Assembly: GCA_031374415.1 (NCBI GenBank)
Contig: JANMGB010000275.1
Location: 1-64,000 of the forward strand
DNA length: 64,000 nt
Direction: 5' to 3'
Source of the DNA: CANHBY01 sp031374415
Lineage (GTDB): Bacteria; Pseudomonadota; Gammaproteobacteria; Burkholderiales; Burkholderiaceae_C
Below, in pieces: positions 1 through 7,495 of the stretch. The translations under genes were made by a program, and so were the position numbers. How positions within the stretch are numbered: position 1 is the first letter of the stretch; every line of letters begins with the position of its first letter. The notes beneath the pieces are model-generated. The model was not told the DNA's origin. It searched no databases and saw nothing but the letters and a program-made list of their open reading frames with translations.

Positions 1-2
1 CA

Positions 3-167
3 TGCTGCCGGAGCAAAAAAAAAGCCGGAGCCCAAGCCCTCGGCTATTCGCGCGGAGGCTTCGGCACGAAAATCCATATTGCAGTGGATGCAGGAGGCCA
101 GCCTGTTCACTGCATCCTCAGCGAAGGGCAAGCGGCGGACACCGCACTAGACGATTTTTGGGTGGTA
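3..167 (+). pseudogene. IS5-family transposase fragment
   Basis: The frame reads ALGYSRGGFGTKIHIAVDA and then SEGQAADT, which resembles the SRGGFGTKIH..GQ..D block at the start of the DDE domain in IS5-family transposases. Homology stops near base 160. The frame stays open further right, but that stretch is antisense to the neighbouring hydratase gene and does not look like transposase. The fragment is cut by the window edge, so the left part may continue outside. Family assignment is moderately sure; the element is not intact on its right side. Confidence 0.6.
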
Positions 168-386
168 CAGGCCAAGCGTGCGGGTGATTTGGCGAATGCG
201 CCTGAGTTTACTGAGATTGTCGTGGCAGACAGTGGTGCCATGGCCAGGATGAGCACCATCCATCCGGCAGTATTTGCAAGCTTCAAAAGGTGGATGGCGA
301 CAGAGCCCGACCGTGAAATCCAAACGCCACGCGCCACGCCATGTGTGTCACCCATTGGCACAGCATTTTGCGAACGGGGTCCAAGC

Positions 387-845
387 TCAGGACTTGAGCT
401 CTTTGACCAAAATCGTGGCGCGCGCCACCACGGCAGGCTTGTCCTTGATGGCGTAGGCGTGACCGTCGAGGTGCGCCAAGACGCCACCCAGTTTGCCGTT
501 CCATTGTGCCGCCTGAACGATCCAAGCAAGGTGCATGTCTTGCTCGGCGAACACCGGGGCTTTGAACGAAAAATTGGTGTTGAGGCACAGCATTTCTCGC
601 TGCAGGCCCGCAGTTTCGCGTGAAAAATGGCTGGCCATGAAGCCCATCAGAACCGCCGCAGTGTGCTGGCCACTGGCAATGATTTCGCCAAATTGGGCAC
701 GCTGTGCGGCTTGGGTATCACGGTGCAAAGGGTTTTCGTCGTGGCTCATTTTGGCGAAGAGCACGATGTCTTCTCGGGTCAGACGCAAGGTCTTGACGAT
801 TTTTTCTCCGTTGGCAACCAAGGCCAGGTTCAAGTTTTCAGCCAT
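387..845 (-). CDS. MaoC-like (hotdog fold) dehydratase
   Basis: A 152-residue protein of the MaoC/(R)-specific enoyl-CoA hydratase superfamily. It has the sequence DIVLFAKMSHDENPLHRD at residues about 26-43, the usual hydratase signature in which Asp and His act on the enoyl-CoA, followed by FGEIIASGQHTAAVLMGF, the central hotdog helix. Its ATG directly abuts the thiolase stop codon upstream, so the two are almost certainly co-transcribed and may act in the same acyl-CoA pathway (hydration, then thiolysis). The exact substrate cannot be told. It could also be a thioesterase-like hotdog protein, but the D-x4-H spacing favours a hydratase. Confidence 0.8.
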   Translation of the reverse strand: MAENLNLALVANGEKIVKTLRLTREDIVLFAKMSHDENPLHRDTQAAQRAQFGEIIASGQHTAAVLMGFMASHFSRETAGLQREMLCLNTNFSFKAPVFAEQDMHLAWIVQAAQWNGKLGGVLAHLDGHAYAIKDKPAVVARATILVKELKS

Positions 846-2024
846 TCACATCACCTCCAAAGCCAGGGCGGCTGCCTCACCACCCCCAATGCACAGGGCT
901 GCCACGCCCGACGTCAGTCCACGTTGGCGCAAGGCGCCTATCAAGCTCACGACAATGCGCGCGCCACTGGCCCCAATGGGGTGGCCCATGGCACATGCGC
1001 CGCCGTGAACATTCACACGTTCATGGGGGAGATGGAGCTCGGCCATGGCCGCCAGAGTGACAGCAGCAAAGGCCTCGTTGATCTCCCATAAGTCCACGTT
1101 ATCGGCCACCCAGCCGGCTTTCTTCAGGGTCTTTTGGATGGCGCCCACCGGCGCGGTCGTGAACCAGGCGGGTTCTTGGGCATGAATGGCGCTGGCACAC
1201 AGGCGTGCGAGTGGCGTGAGGCCGGCGCGCAAAGCGGTGGAGTGCCGCATCAGCACCAGGGCCGCCGCACCGTCCGAGATGCTGGAGGCGTTGGCCGCGG
1301 TGATGGTGCCGCCCGCTTTGAAGGCGGGCTTGAGGCTGGCGACTTTGTCGAGCTTGGCTTTGGCAGGTTGCTCGTCACGGTCGATCACCGCGGGTGCCGT
1401 CTTGGTGGGCACGCTCACCGGGGCCATCTCCCAGGCGAAATGGCCTTGCGCTTGGGCGTGCAGTGCGCGTTGGGTCGAGGCCACGGCAAAGGCGTCTTGC
1501 TGCTCGCGGGTGAATTGGTACTTGTCCACACAGGCTTCGGCAAATTCGCCCATGGCCCGGCCAGGCTCATAAGCATCCTCAAGTCCGTCGAGGGCCATGT
1601 GGTCGAGCAAGCGGCCCGCACCATAGCGCAGGCCACGGCGCACGTGCATCAGGTGGGGGGCGTTGCTCATGCTTTCCATGCCACCGGCCACCACCACCTG
1701 CGCTGATTCGGCCTGCAGCATGTCGTGGGCGAACATGATGGCGCGCAAGCCTGAGCCGCACATTTTGGACAAGGTCACTGCCCCCACCGACAGCGGCAGC
1801 CCCGCGCCGAGGGCGGCCTGGCGGGCGGGCGCTTGGCCCAGCCCGGCCATGAGGCAGTTGCCCATCAACACTTCATCGATGCTGTGTGGGTCGACGCCAG
1901 ACCGGCTCACGGCGGCCTGGATGGCCACCGACCCCAAGGCCGTGGCGCTCAGCCCTGAGAGCTCGCCCAGCAAGCCGCCCATGGGGGTGCGGGCAGCGGC
2001 AACGATGACGATGGGATCTGGCAT
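846..2024 (-). CDS. acetyl-CoA acetyltransferase (thiolase)
   Basis: A 392-residue type II thiolase that interconverts acetyl-CoA and acetoacetyl-CoA or cleaves 3-ketoacyl-CoA. The nucleophilic Cys89 lies in SKMCGSGLRAIMFA. The C-terminal catalytic His is in NVHGGACAMGHPIGASG and the second Cys in ALCIGGGEAAALAL, so all three active-site blocks are present and length is normal. The ATG at 2024 overlaps the aceK stop (TGATG); a GTG one codon upstream (2027) is the alternative start. The next gene, the MaoC-like hydratase, begins with no gap. Biosynthetic versus degradative use cannot be separated from sequence alone. Confidence 0.93.
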   Translation of the reverse strand: MPDPIVIVAAARTPMGGLLGELSGLSATALGSVAIQAAVSRSGVDPHSIDEVLMGNCLMAGLGQAPARQAALGAGLPLSVGAVTLSKMCGSGLRAIMFAHDMLQAESAQVVVAGGMESMSNAPHLMHVRRGLRYGAGRLLDHMALDGLEDAYEPGRAMGEFAEACVDKYQFTREQQDAFAVASTQRALHAQAQGHFAWEMAPVSVPTKTAPAVIDRDEQPAKAKLDKVASLKPAFKAGGTITAANASSISDGAAALVLMRHSTALRAGLTPLARLCASAIHAQEPAWFTTAPVGAIQKTLKKAGWVADNVDLWEINEAFAAVTLAAMAELHLPHERVNVHGGACAMGHPIGASGARIVVSLIGALRQRGLTSGVAALCIGGGEAAALALEVM

Positions 2025-3835
2025 CACAAACTCCCGAGGTAGGTGTCTTGAAACGCAGTGGCAGGCTCTCGGGTGATGGCCTGGCGTTGCACACTGAAAC
2101 GCTTGGTGAGCTCATAGGGGAAAACGTCATGGACGTGTCCGGCTTTGATGCGGCCTTGGTGGTGCTGCCAAAACGAGGCGTCGAGCAGGTCGGCATGGTG
2201 GCGCATGAAGACTTCGCGCACAGCAGGGTTGCCGAGCAAGAAGGGCGCAAAGGTCTCGGGGAAGATGTCGCGTGGGCCCACGGTGTACCAGACCTCGCCC
2301 GACATTTCCTCTTCGTCGTTGCGCGGGGTGGGCACGCGGCGGAAGTGACAATCGCTCATGTACTCGATTTCGTCGTAGTCGTAGAAGACCACTTTGCCGT
2401 GCCGCGTGACGCCGAAGTTTTTCCAGAGCATGTCGCCCGGAAAGATGTTGGCAGCCACCAGGTCTTTGATGGCGTTGCCGTAGTCGATCACGGCGTGGCG
2501 CATTTGCTCAGACGTGGCCTCTTGGAGGTAGATGTTGAGCGGAATCATGCGACGCTCAATGTAGACATGCTTGAGGATGACTTCGGTGCGTTGATCCCCA
2601 TCGCGATCAGAGATTTCAAGTTGGCTGGGGGCGAAGTGGCGGATTTCTTCAATAAGTTCGTCGCTGAAACGGTCACGCGGAAACGCCACGTTGCTGTACT
2701 CGAGCGTGTCAGCCATGCGCCCCACGCGGTCGTGTTGTTTGACCAAGAGGTATTTGCTTTGGATGAGCTCTCGGGTGGTTTCTTTCTGCGCCGGGTAGAA
2801 GTCTTTGATGACTTTGAAAACGTAGGGAAAGCTGGGCAGGTCAAACACGAGCATCACCATGCCTTTGATGCCCGGGGCAATGCGGAATTGGTCGGTGCTG
2901 GAGCGCAGGTGGGCCAGGAAGTCGCGGTAGAACAGGCTTTTGCCATGCTTTTGCAGGCCCAGGGCGCTGTAGAGCTCGGCACGCGGCTTGCGCGGCATCA
3001 TGGAGCGCAAAAACTGCACATAGGCCGAGGGCACTTCGATCTCGACCATGAAGTACACGCGCGCAAAACTGAACAGCATCAGCAGATCGTCTTCGCTAAA
3101 GAGCATGGCATCGATGATCAGCTGCCCGTGCTCGTTGTGCAGGATGGGCAAGGCAAAGGGGGTTTCTTTGAAGCCGTTGATGACCTTGCCGATCACGTAG
3201 GCGCCCTTGTTGCGAAAGAACAGTGAGCTCAGCACCTGCACTTGGAAATTGGCACGGGGCCGAAAGTCGCCCAGCTCGGCTTGAACCGCTTGGAGCACCT
3301 GCGCCACGTCGCGGGGGAGGTCTTCAAAGGGCCGCTTCAAGCCAAAGTCTTGCACGATGCTCAGCCAGGTCTGGCTGAACGTGGCTTTGCTGGGGTAGTA
3401 GGCGCGAAAGGTCTTGGTGTCGTCGATGTACTCGGTGGAAACCGCCGGACGCACAAAGATGAAATCATTGTGGAAGTAGTGGCGGTGCAGGATTTTGGTG
3501 GTGACGGAGTTGAAGAAGGTCTCGGCCAGCTCGGGTTGGTGGTGGTCGGTCAGCAGGCCGATGTAGTGCAGTTTGACTTGCTGCCACACATCCATGGACA
3601 GGTCGCCAGCCTGAAAGTCTTTTTGCAGCGCCAGGTAGGCCTCGTGGACGCGCAGGTCGTAGAACTCAATGCGCTCGCGCTGTGCGCGTTGCTGCCCGTG
3701 CCAGTCGGCTTGTTCAAAGCGGGTTTTGGCCTGGGCACTGGTTTCGCGAAACAAGCGATAGTGGCGGTCGAAGCCTTCGAGCATGGCCCGGGCAATGTCA
3801 AAGGCCTCGGCGTGGTTGAGTTTGGGTGGGAACAT
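2024..3835 (-). CDS. aceK: isocitrate dehydrogenase kinase/phosphatase
   Basis: A 603-residue bifunctional enzyme that phosphorylates and dephosphorylates isocitrate dehydrogenase and so controls flux into the glyoxylate bypass. The ATP-binding block APGIKGMVMLVFDLPS followed by VFKVIKDFYP matches the AceK consensus, and the C-terminal region with DMLWKNFGVTRHGKVVFYDYDE carries the kinase-like catalytic residues. Length is normal for the family. It sits between isovaleryl-CoA dehydrogenase (12-bp gap) and thiolase (overlapping stop/start). This position fits growth on fatty acids, acetate or leucine, where acetyl-CoA feeds the glyoxylate cycle. No aceA or aceB lies in the window. Confidence 0.97.
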   Translation of the reverse strand: MFPPKLNHAEAFDIARAMLEGFDRHYRLFRETSAQAKTRFEQADWHGQQRAQRERIEFYDLRVHEAYLALQKDFQAGDLSMDVWQQVKLHYIGLLTDHHQPELAETFFNSVTTKILHRHYFHNDFIFVRPAVSTEYIDDTKTFRAYYPSKATFSQTWLSIVQDFGLKRPFEDLPRDVAQVLQAVQAELGDFRPRANFQVQVLSSLFFRNKGAYVIGKVINGFKETPFALPILHNEHGQLIIDAMLFSEDDLLMLFSFARVYFMVEIEVPSAYVQFLRSMMPRKPRAELYSALGLQKHGKSLFYRDFLAHLRSSTDQFRIAPGIKGMVMLVFDLPSFPYVFKVIKDFYPAQKETTRELIQSKYLLVKQHDRVGRMADTLEYSNVAFPRDRFSDELIEEIRHFAPSQLEISDRDGDQRTEVILKHVYIERRMIPLNIYLQEATSEQMRHAVIDYGNAIKDLVAANIFPGDMLWKNFGVTRHGKVVFYDYDEIEYMSDCHFRRVPTPRNDEEEMSGEVWYTVGPRDIFPETFAPFLLGNPAVREVFMRHHADLLDASFWQHHQGRIKAGHVHDVFPYELTKRFSVQRQAITREPATAFQDTYLGSL

Positions 3836-3847
3836 GGGGTGACGTTG

Positions 3848-5035
3848 TCAGGCTGTTTGGGCAAAGAGCTCTCGCCCGATGAGCATGCGGCGAATTTCGC
3901 TGGTGCCGGCGCCAATTTCATAGAGTTTGGCGTCACGCCACAGGCGGCCCAGGGGATAGTCGTTGATGTAGCCGTTGCCGCCGAAAATCTGGATGCCCTC
4001 GCCGGCCATCCAGGTGGCTTTTTCAGCGCACCACAAAATCACCGAGGCGCAATCTTTGCGCACCGAGCGGGTGTGTCCGCCGGGTTGTGCGGCCAACAGG
4101 TCGAGGTTTTTGCCCACGGTGTAGCAAAACGCTCGGCCGGCCTGCAGCACGGTGTAGAGGTCGGCCAGTTTGCCTTGGATGAGTTGGAACTCACCAATGG
4201 CTTGGCCAAATTGCTTGCGCTCATGCACGTAGGGCACCACGTTGTCCATGACCGCTTGCATGATGCCCAAGGGGCCCGCGGCCAACACGGCGCGCTCAAA
4301 ATCGAGGCCGCTCATCAAGACTTTGGCACCGCCATTGAGCTCACCCAGGATGTTGTCTTTGGGCACGGCCACGTCTTGAAACACGAGCTCACCGGTGTGG
4401 CTGCCACGCATGCCCAGCTTGTTGAGCTTTTGGGCCACGCTGAAGCCCGGCATGTCGCGCTCGATCAAGAAGGCGGTCACTCCCTTGGCGCCGAGCGCTG
4501 GGGCGGTCTTGGCGTAGACGACCAGCACGTGCGCGTCCGGGCCGTTGGTGATCCACATTTTGCTGCCATTGAGCACAAAGTGGTCACCGCGTTCTTGGGC
4601 TTTGAGCTGCATGCTCATGACGTCCGAGCCCGCACCGGGCTCGCTCATGGCCAAGGCGCCGACGTGTTCGCCCGTGAGCAGTTTGGGCAGATAGTGTTGT
4701 TGTTGTGCTGCGGTGCCGTTGCGTTTGATTTGGTTGACGCACAAATTGCTGTGGGCGCCGTAACTCAAGCCCACGCTGGCGCTGGCCCGACTGATTTCTT
4801 CCATGACCACCATGTGCGCCAGGTAGCCCATGCCCGCACCCCCCAGGGCTTCGGGGACCGTGACGCCCAGTAGGCCCATGGCGCCCATTTGAGTCCACAG
4901 CGCCATGGGGAACTGATCGCTGGCGTCAATGTGGGCGGCATGGGGGGCGATCTCAGCCTGGGCAAAGCTGCGAACGGCATCGCGCAGGGCGTCGATGTCT
5001 TCACCAAGTTGAAAATTCAGTCCGGGCAGGCTCAT
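3848..5035 (-). CDS. ivd: isovaleryl-CoA dehydrogenase
   Basis: A 395-residue FAD-dependent acyl-CoA dehydrogenase for leucine breakdown (isovaleryl-CoA to 3-methylcrotonyl-CoA). The family blocks ALAMSEPGAGSDV and KMWITNGPDA are present. The catalytic base is at the IVD-specific place: Glu247 in LDFERAVLAAGPLGIMQ, while the C-terminal block reads YEIGAGTSEIRR, which lacks the medium-chain-type Glu. That favours IVD over generic acyl-CoA dehydrogenases. The ATG at 5035 (MSLPGLNFQLGED) is preferred; the frame extends 45 bases further upstream. The other leucine genes (methylcrotonyl-CoA carboxylase, hydroxymethylglutaryl-CoA lyase) are not adjacent here. Confidence 0.92.
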   Translation of the reverse strand: MSLPGLNFQLGEDIDALRDAVRSFAQAEIAPHAAHIDASDQFPMALWTQMGAMGLLGVTVPEALGGAGMGYLAHMVVMEEISRASASVGLSYGAHSNLCVNQIKRNGTAAQQQHYLPKLLTGEHVGALAMSEPGAGSDVMSMQLKAQERGDHFVLNGSKMWITNGPDAHVLVVYAKTAPALGAKGVTAFLIERDMPGFSVAQKLNKLGMRGSHTGELVFQDVAVPKDNILGELNGGAKVLMSGLDFERAVLAAGPLGIMQAVMDNVVPYVHERKQFGQAIGEFQLIQGKLADLYTVLQAGRAFCYTVGKNLDLLAAQPGGHTRSVRKDCASVILWCAEKATWMAGEGIQIFGGNGYINDYPLGRLWRDAKLYEIGAGTSEIRRMLIGRELFAQTA

Positions 5036-5166
5036 GGGCAACTCGTGGAAGTGAGAGGAAGGCACGGCCCCGCGGGCCACTCGCAGGGCACATCGTCAAC
5101 GCACCTGAGCTCGGCGTCAAGCGTGAGAGGCTGAGACCCACCACGCATCAGGCCATAGCCCATCCA

Positions 5167-6078
5167 TCAACGCCACACAGGCAACACCGTCTCCTTGAGC
5201 ACTTGCTGTGCGGCGTTGACGTTGGGCACCACCGAGCCCACCAAAGACCAGAACCGCGGGCCGTGGTTCATTTCGTGCAGGTGGGCCAACTCGTGCACCA
5301 CCACATAGTCGATGACGTGGGGGGCAAAGTGAATGAGCCGCCAGTTCAAGCGAATGACGCCTGAGGCGTGGGCACTGCCCCAGCGCGTTTGCGCGTTGGA
5401 CAACAGCACCTTGCTGTGTTTCACCTGGAGTCGGGGCGCAAAGTGCTCACATCGTTGAACGAACAGTGCGATGGCTTGGCGCTTGAGCCAGGCCATCACC
5501 GTGCTTTGAACCTCGGCGGGGCTGGCTGTGCTGGCCAGCCCGATGCTCAACACCGCCGGCTGCGCATCGGGTTGCCATTCGGTGCGCGAGGCCAGCCGCA
5601 CTTGCATGGGTTGCCCCAGGTAGGGCAACGCCCCGGCACCCCAATCGAGCTGGGCCGCTTGCATCTGGCGCGCGCGCTCGACTTGCTCGCTGAGCTTGCG
5701 AACAATCCAATCGGCCTTGTCGTTCAAAGCCGTTTCGATGTCGCGCCGGGTGGCCCAACGCGGGGCACTCACGCGCAGGCCATCGGCCCCGACCAGCAAA
5801 CCAATGCTGCGCCGCTGGGCCCGGCGCAAAGCGTAGGCCACCGTGCAGCCCTTGAGCTCGATGCGTGAATCGGCCAGCGGGTGGGCGAACGGCGGGCTCA
5901 CCTCTGCCTGCAGTGCCGATGGAGAGACGGGGGCGCTGGGCGCTTCCACAGGCGGCGCGTTGGGGGCATCAAACAAAGAGAGTTGGGCACAGCGCAAGGG
6001 GGCCGCGGGCGATGGCGCGCTGCAGCGCTGAGACCGGGGCGGAGGAGGCGTTGTCATCCTGCGGTCGCGGTGCGGCAT
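5167..6078 (-). CDS. YgjP-like M48-type metallopeptidase domain protein
   Basis: About 303 residues. The C-terminal half is a YgjP/WLM (DUF45) metallopeptidase domain with the zinc motif VVHELAHLHEMNHGPRFW and an upstream KHSKVLLSNAQTRWGSAHASG block typical of YgjP. The N-terminal 60 residues are Pro/Ala-rich and probably disordered. The ATG at 6078 overlaps the plsC stop (TGATG), suggesting translational coupling; an in-frame ATG at 6057 is the alternative. There is no signal peptide, so it is probably cytoplasmic. Substrate unknown. Confidence 0.85.
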   Translation of the reverse strand: MPHRDRRMTTPPPPRSQRCSAPSPAAPLRCAQLSLFDAPNAPPVEAPSAPVSPSALQAEVSPPFAHPLADSRIELKGCTVAYALRRAQRRSIGLLVGADGLRVSAPRWATRRDIETALNDKADWIVRKLSEQVERARQMQAAQLDWGAGALPYLGQPMQVRLASRTEWQPDAQPAVLSIGLASTASPAEVQSTVMAWLKRQAIALFVQRCEHFAPRLQVKHSKVLLSNAQTRWGSAHASGVIRLNWRLIHFAPHVIDYVVVHELAHLHEMNHGPRFWSLVGSVVPNVNAAQQVLKETVLPVWR

Positions 6079-6863
6079 CAACGCCCGGCAGAATGAATGG
6101 CGGAAGCCACAGCAGTCGACGCCGTGTAGGCCTCGGGATCCAGGCGCCGCATCTCGGCCTCCACCCAAGCTTCAACCTCACGCATCAACTCATCAGGCGC
6201 GCGACCTTGGGCTGCGATGGGTGGCCCCACGGAGACATCAATCACCCCCGGGCGCAACACAAACGACTTGCGCGGCCAGCAGCGGGCCGATGTGACGGCG
6301 ATGGGCACCACCACGGCCCCCGCGCTCACGGCCAGCCGTGTGCCGCCTGTTTTGTAGGCCCCCTGCCCGCCTCGCGGGGCACGCGTGCCTTCAGGAAACA
6401 TGATGACCCAGTGACCACGCGCCATGAAGTATTTGCCCTGCTCCTCCACACGGTTCCAGGCCTGGGTGCTCTTTTTTCGGTCGATGTGGATGAAGTCCAG
6501 GCGCCCAATGGCCCAGCCAAAGAAAGGGATGCGCAGCAACTCACGTTTGAACACATAGCTCAAGGGGCGCGGCATCAGCCCGGGGAAGGCGAAGGTTTCC
6601 CAGGTGCTTTGGTGTTTGGGCAGCAAGATCACAGCGGGGGCTTGCTCCGCCTGGCGCAGATGGGCCTCACCGTGCATTCGGTGACGCACGCCGCAAATCC
6701 AGGCCGCGCCCGCAATCGACAAATTCAACCAACCCACACAGACACGGTACAAGGGTTGACCGCGCACGAAAATCGACATCAAGACGGCCACCGTGGCCCA
6801 GGGAATGATGGTGATGATGAGGAACAGCACATAAAGCAGCGATCGCAAGCGGGCCAGCATCAT
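6078..6863 (-). CDS. plsC: 1-acyl-sn-glycerol-3-phosphate acyltransferase
   Basis: A 261-residue inner-membrane acyltransferase that converts lysophosphatidic acid to phosphatidic acid. The N-terminus is hydrophobic (SLLYVLFLIITIIPWATVAV). Block I reads LPKHQSTWETF, so the catalytic H-x4-D is H-x4-E here. Block III is MFPEGTRAPRGG. The start overlaps the gmhB stop and the end overlaps the metallopeptidase gene, so it lies inside a tight operon with gmhB, glyS and glyQ upstream. The Glu in the HX4D motif is a conservative change, so activity is likely kept. Confidence 0.9.
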   Translation of the reverse strand: MMLARLRSLLYVLFLIITIIPWATVAVLMSIFVRGQPLYRVCVGWLNLSIAGAAWICGVRHRMHGEAHLRQAEQAPAVILLPKHQSTWETFAFPGLMPRPLSYVFKRELLRIPFFGWAIGRLDFIHIDRKKSTQAWNRVEEQGKYFMARGHWVIMFPEGTRAPRGGQGAYKTGGTRLAVSAGAVVVPIAVTSARCWPRKSFVLRPGVIDVSVGPPIAAQGRAPDELMREVEAWVEAEMRRLDPEAYTASTAVASAIHSAGR

Positions 6864-7486
6864 CAGTTGAGTGCTCCGGGGCCCGATTCAGCCCCATCCA
6901 GGCCGCGAACCTGGCGCTCGCGGCGTATCAAAAATTCAGCAAAGGCCGCCAGATCGGCATGCACGACGGTATACGGCACGACACTGACAATGTGCTCGGC
7001 ATGCGCGGGGCCCAAACGCTGACATTCACCCGTGAGCACGAGGTGGGGCTCGCACCCGGCCGCCGCAATGGCCTGCACATCGCGCAAGGACTCACCCACC
7101 GCCGGCACATCCTTCAAATGGAGGTTGTAGCGCTTTCCAATGTCTTGATACAGGCCCGGCAGGGGCTTGCGGCAAGTGCATTGATCGACGTCGGTGTGCG
7201 GGCAAAAGAAGACCGCATCAATGCGCCCCCCCAGCTTGGACAACATCTGGTTGAGCTTGATGTGAACCGAATTGAAGGCCGTGATGTCGTACAGGCCCCG
7301 ACCCAGACCGGCCTGGTTGGTGGCAATGACCGTGTGCCAACCGGCTTGATTGAGGCGGGCAACAGCCTCGAGCGCGCCGGGCAAGGGCACCCAGTCATCG
7401 GCCGACATGACATAGTCTTGGCGGAACTCATTGAGAGTGCCATCACGGTCCAGGATCACAACTTTGGGTTCAGTGTCAGTGCGCAT
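6863..7486 (-). CDS. gmhB: D-glycero-D-manno-heptose-1,7-bisphosphate 7-phosphatase
   Basis: A 207-residue HAD-superfamily phosphatase in the ADP-heptose branch of LPS core synthesis. Motif I is VVILDRDGTLNEF with the nucleophilic Asp near residue 13. The zinc-loop block CPHTDVDQCTCRKPLPG gives the C-x-H...C-x-C pattern that separates GmhB from other HAD enzymes. It lies 9 bp after glyS and overlaps plsC, a grouping of glycyl-tRNA synthetase, heptose phosphatase and acyltransferase that is common in Burkholderiales. A histidinol-phosphatase role is possible for the family but less likely in this context. Confidence 0.92.
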   Translation of the reverse strand: MRTDTEPKVVILDRDGTLNEFRQDYVMSADDWVPLPGALEAVARLNQAGWHTVIATNQAGLGRGLYDITAFNSVHIKLNQMLSKLGGRIDAVFFCPHTDVDQCTCRKPLPGLYQDIGKRYNLHLKDVPAVGESLRDVQAIAAAGCEPHLVLTGECQRLGPAHAEHIVSVVPYTVVHADLAAFAEFLIRRERQVRGLDGAESGPGALN

Positions 7487-7495
7487 GCGGAAAAC

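Noticed and set aside
84..623. 179-residue plus-strand frame as an intact transposase
   Set aside because: Only the first part resembles IS5 transposase; from about base 390 it is antisense to the MaoC-like gene.
2048..3226. 392-residue open frame on the plus strand
   Set aside because: Antisense to aceK, no ribosome site, His/Asp/Val-rich composition typical of complement reading.
3242..4873. 543-residue open frame on the plus strand
   Set aside because: It is antisense to aceK and isovaleryl-CoA dehydrogenase, whose products are clearly recognisable. High GC keeps the opposite frame open.
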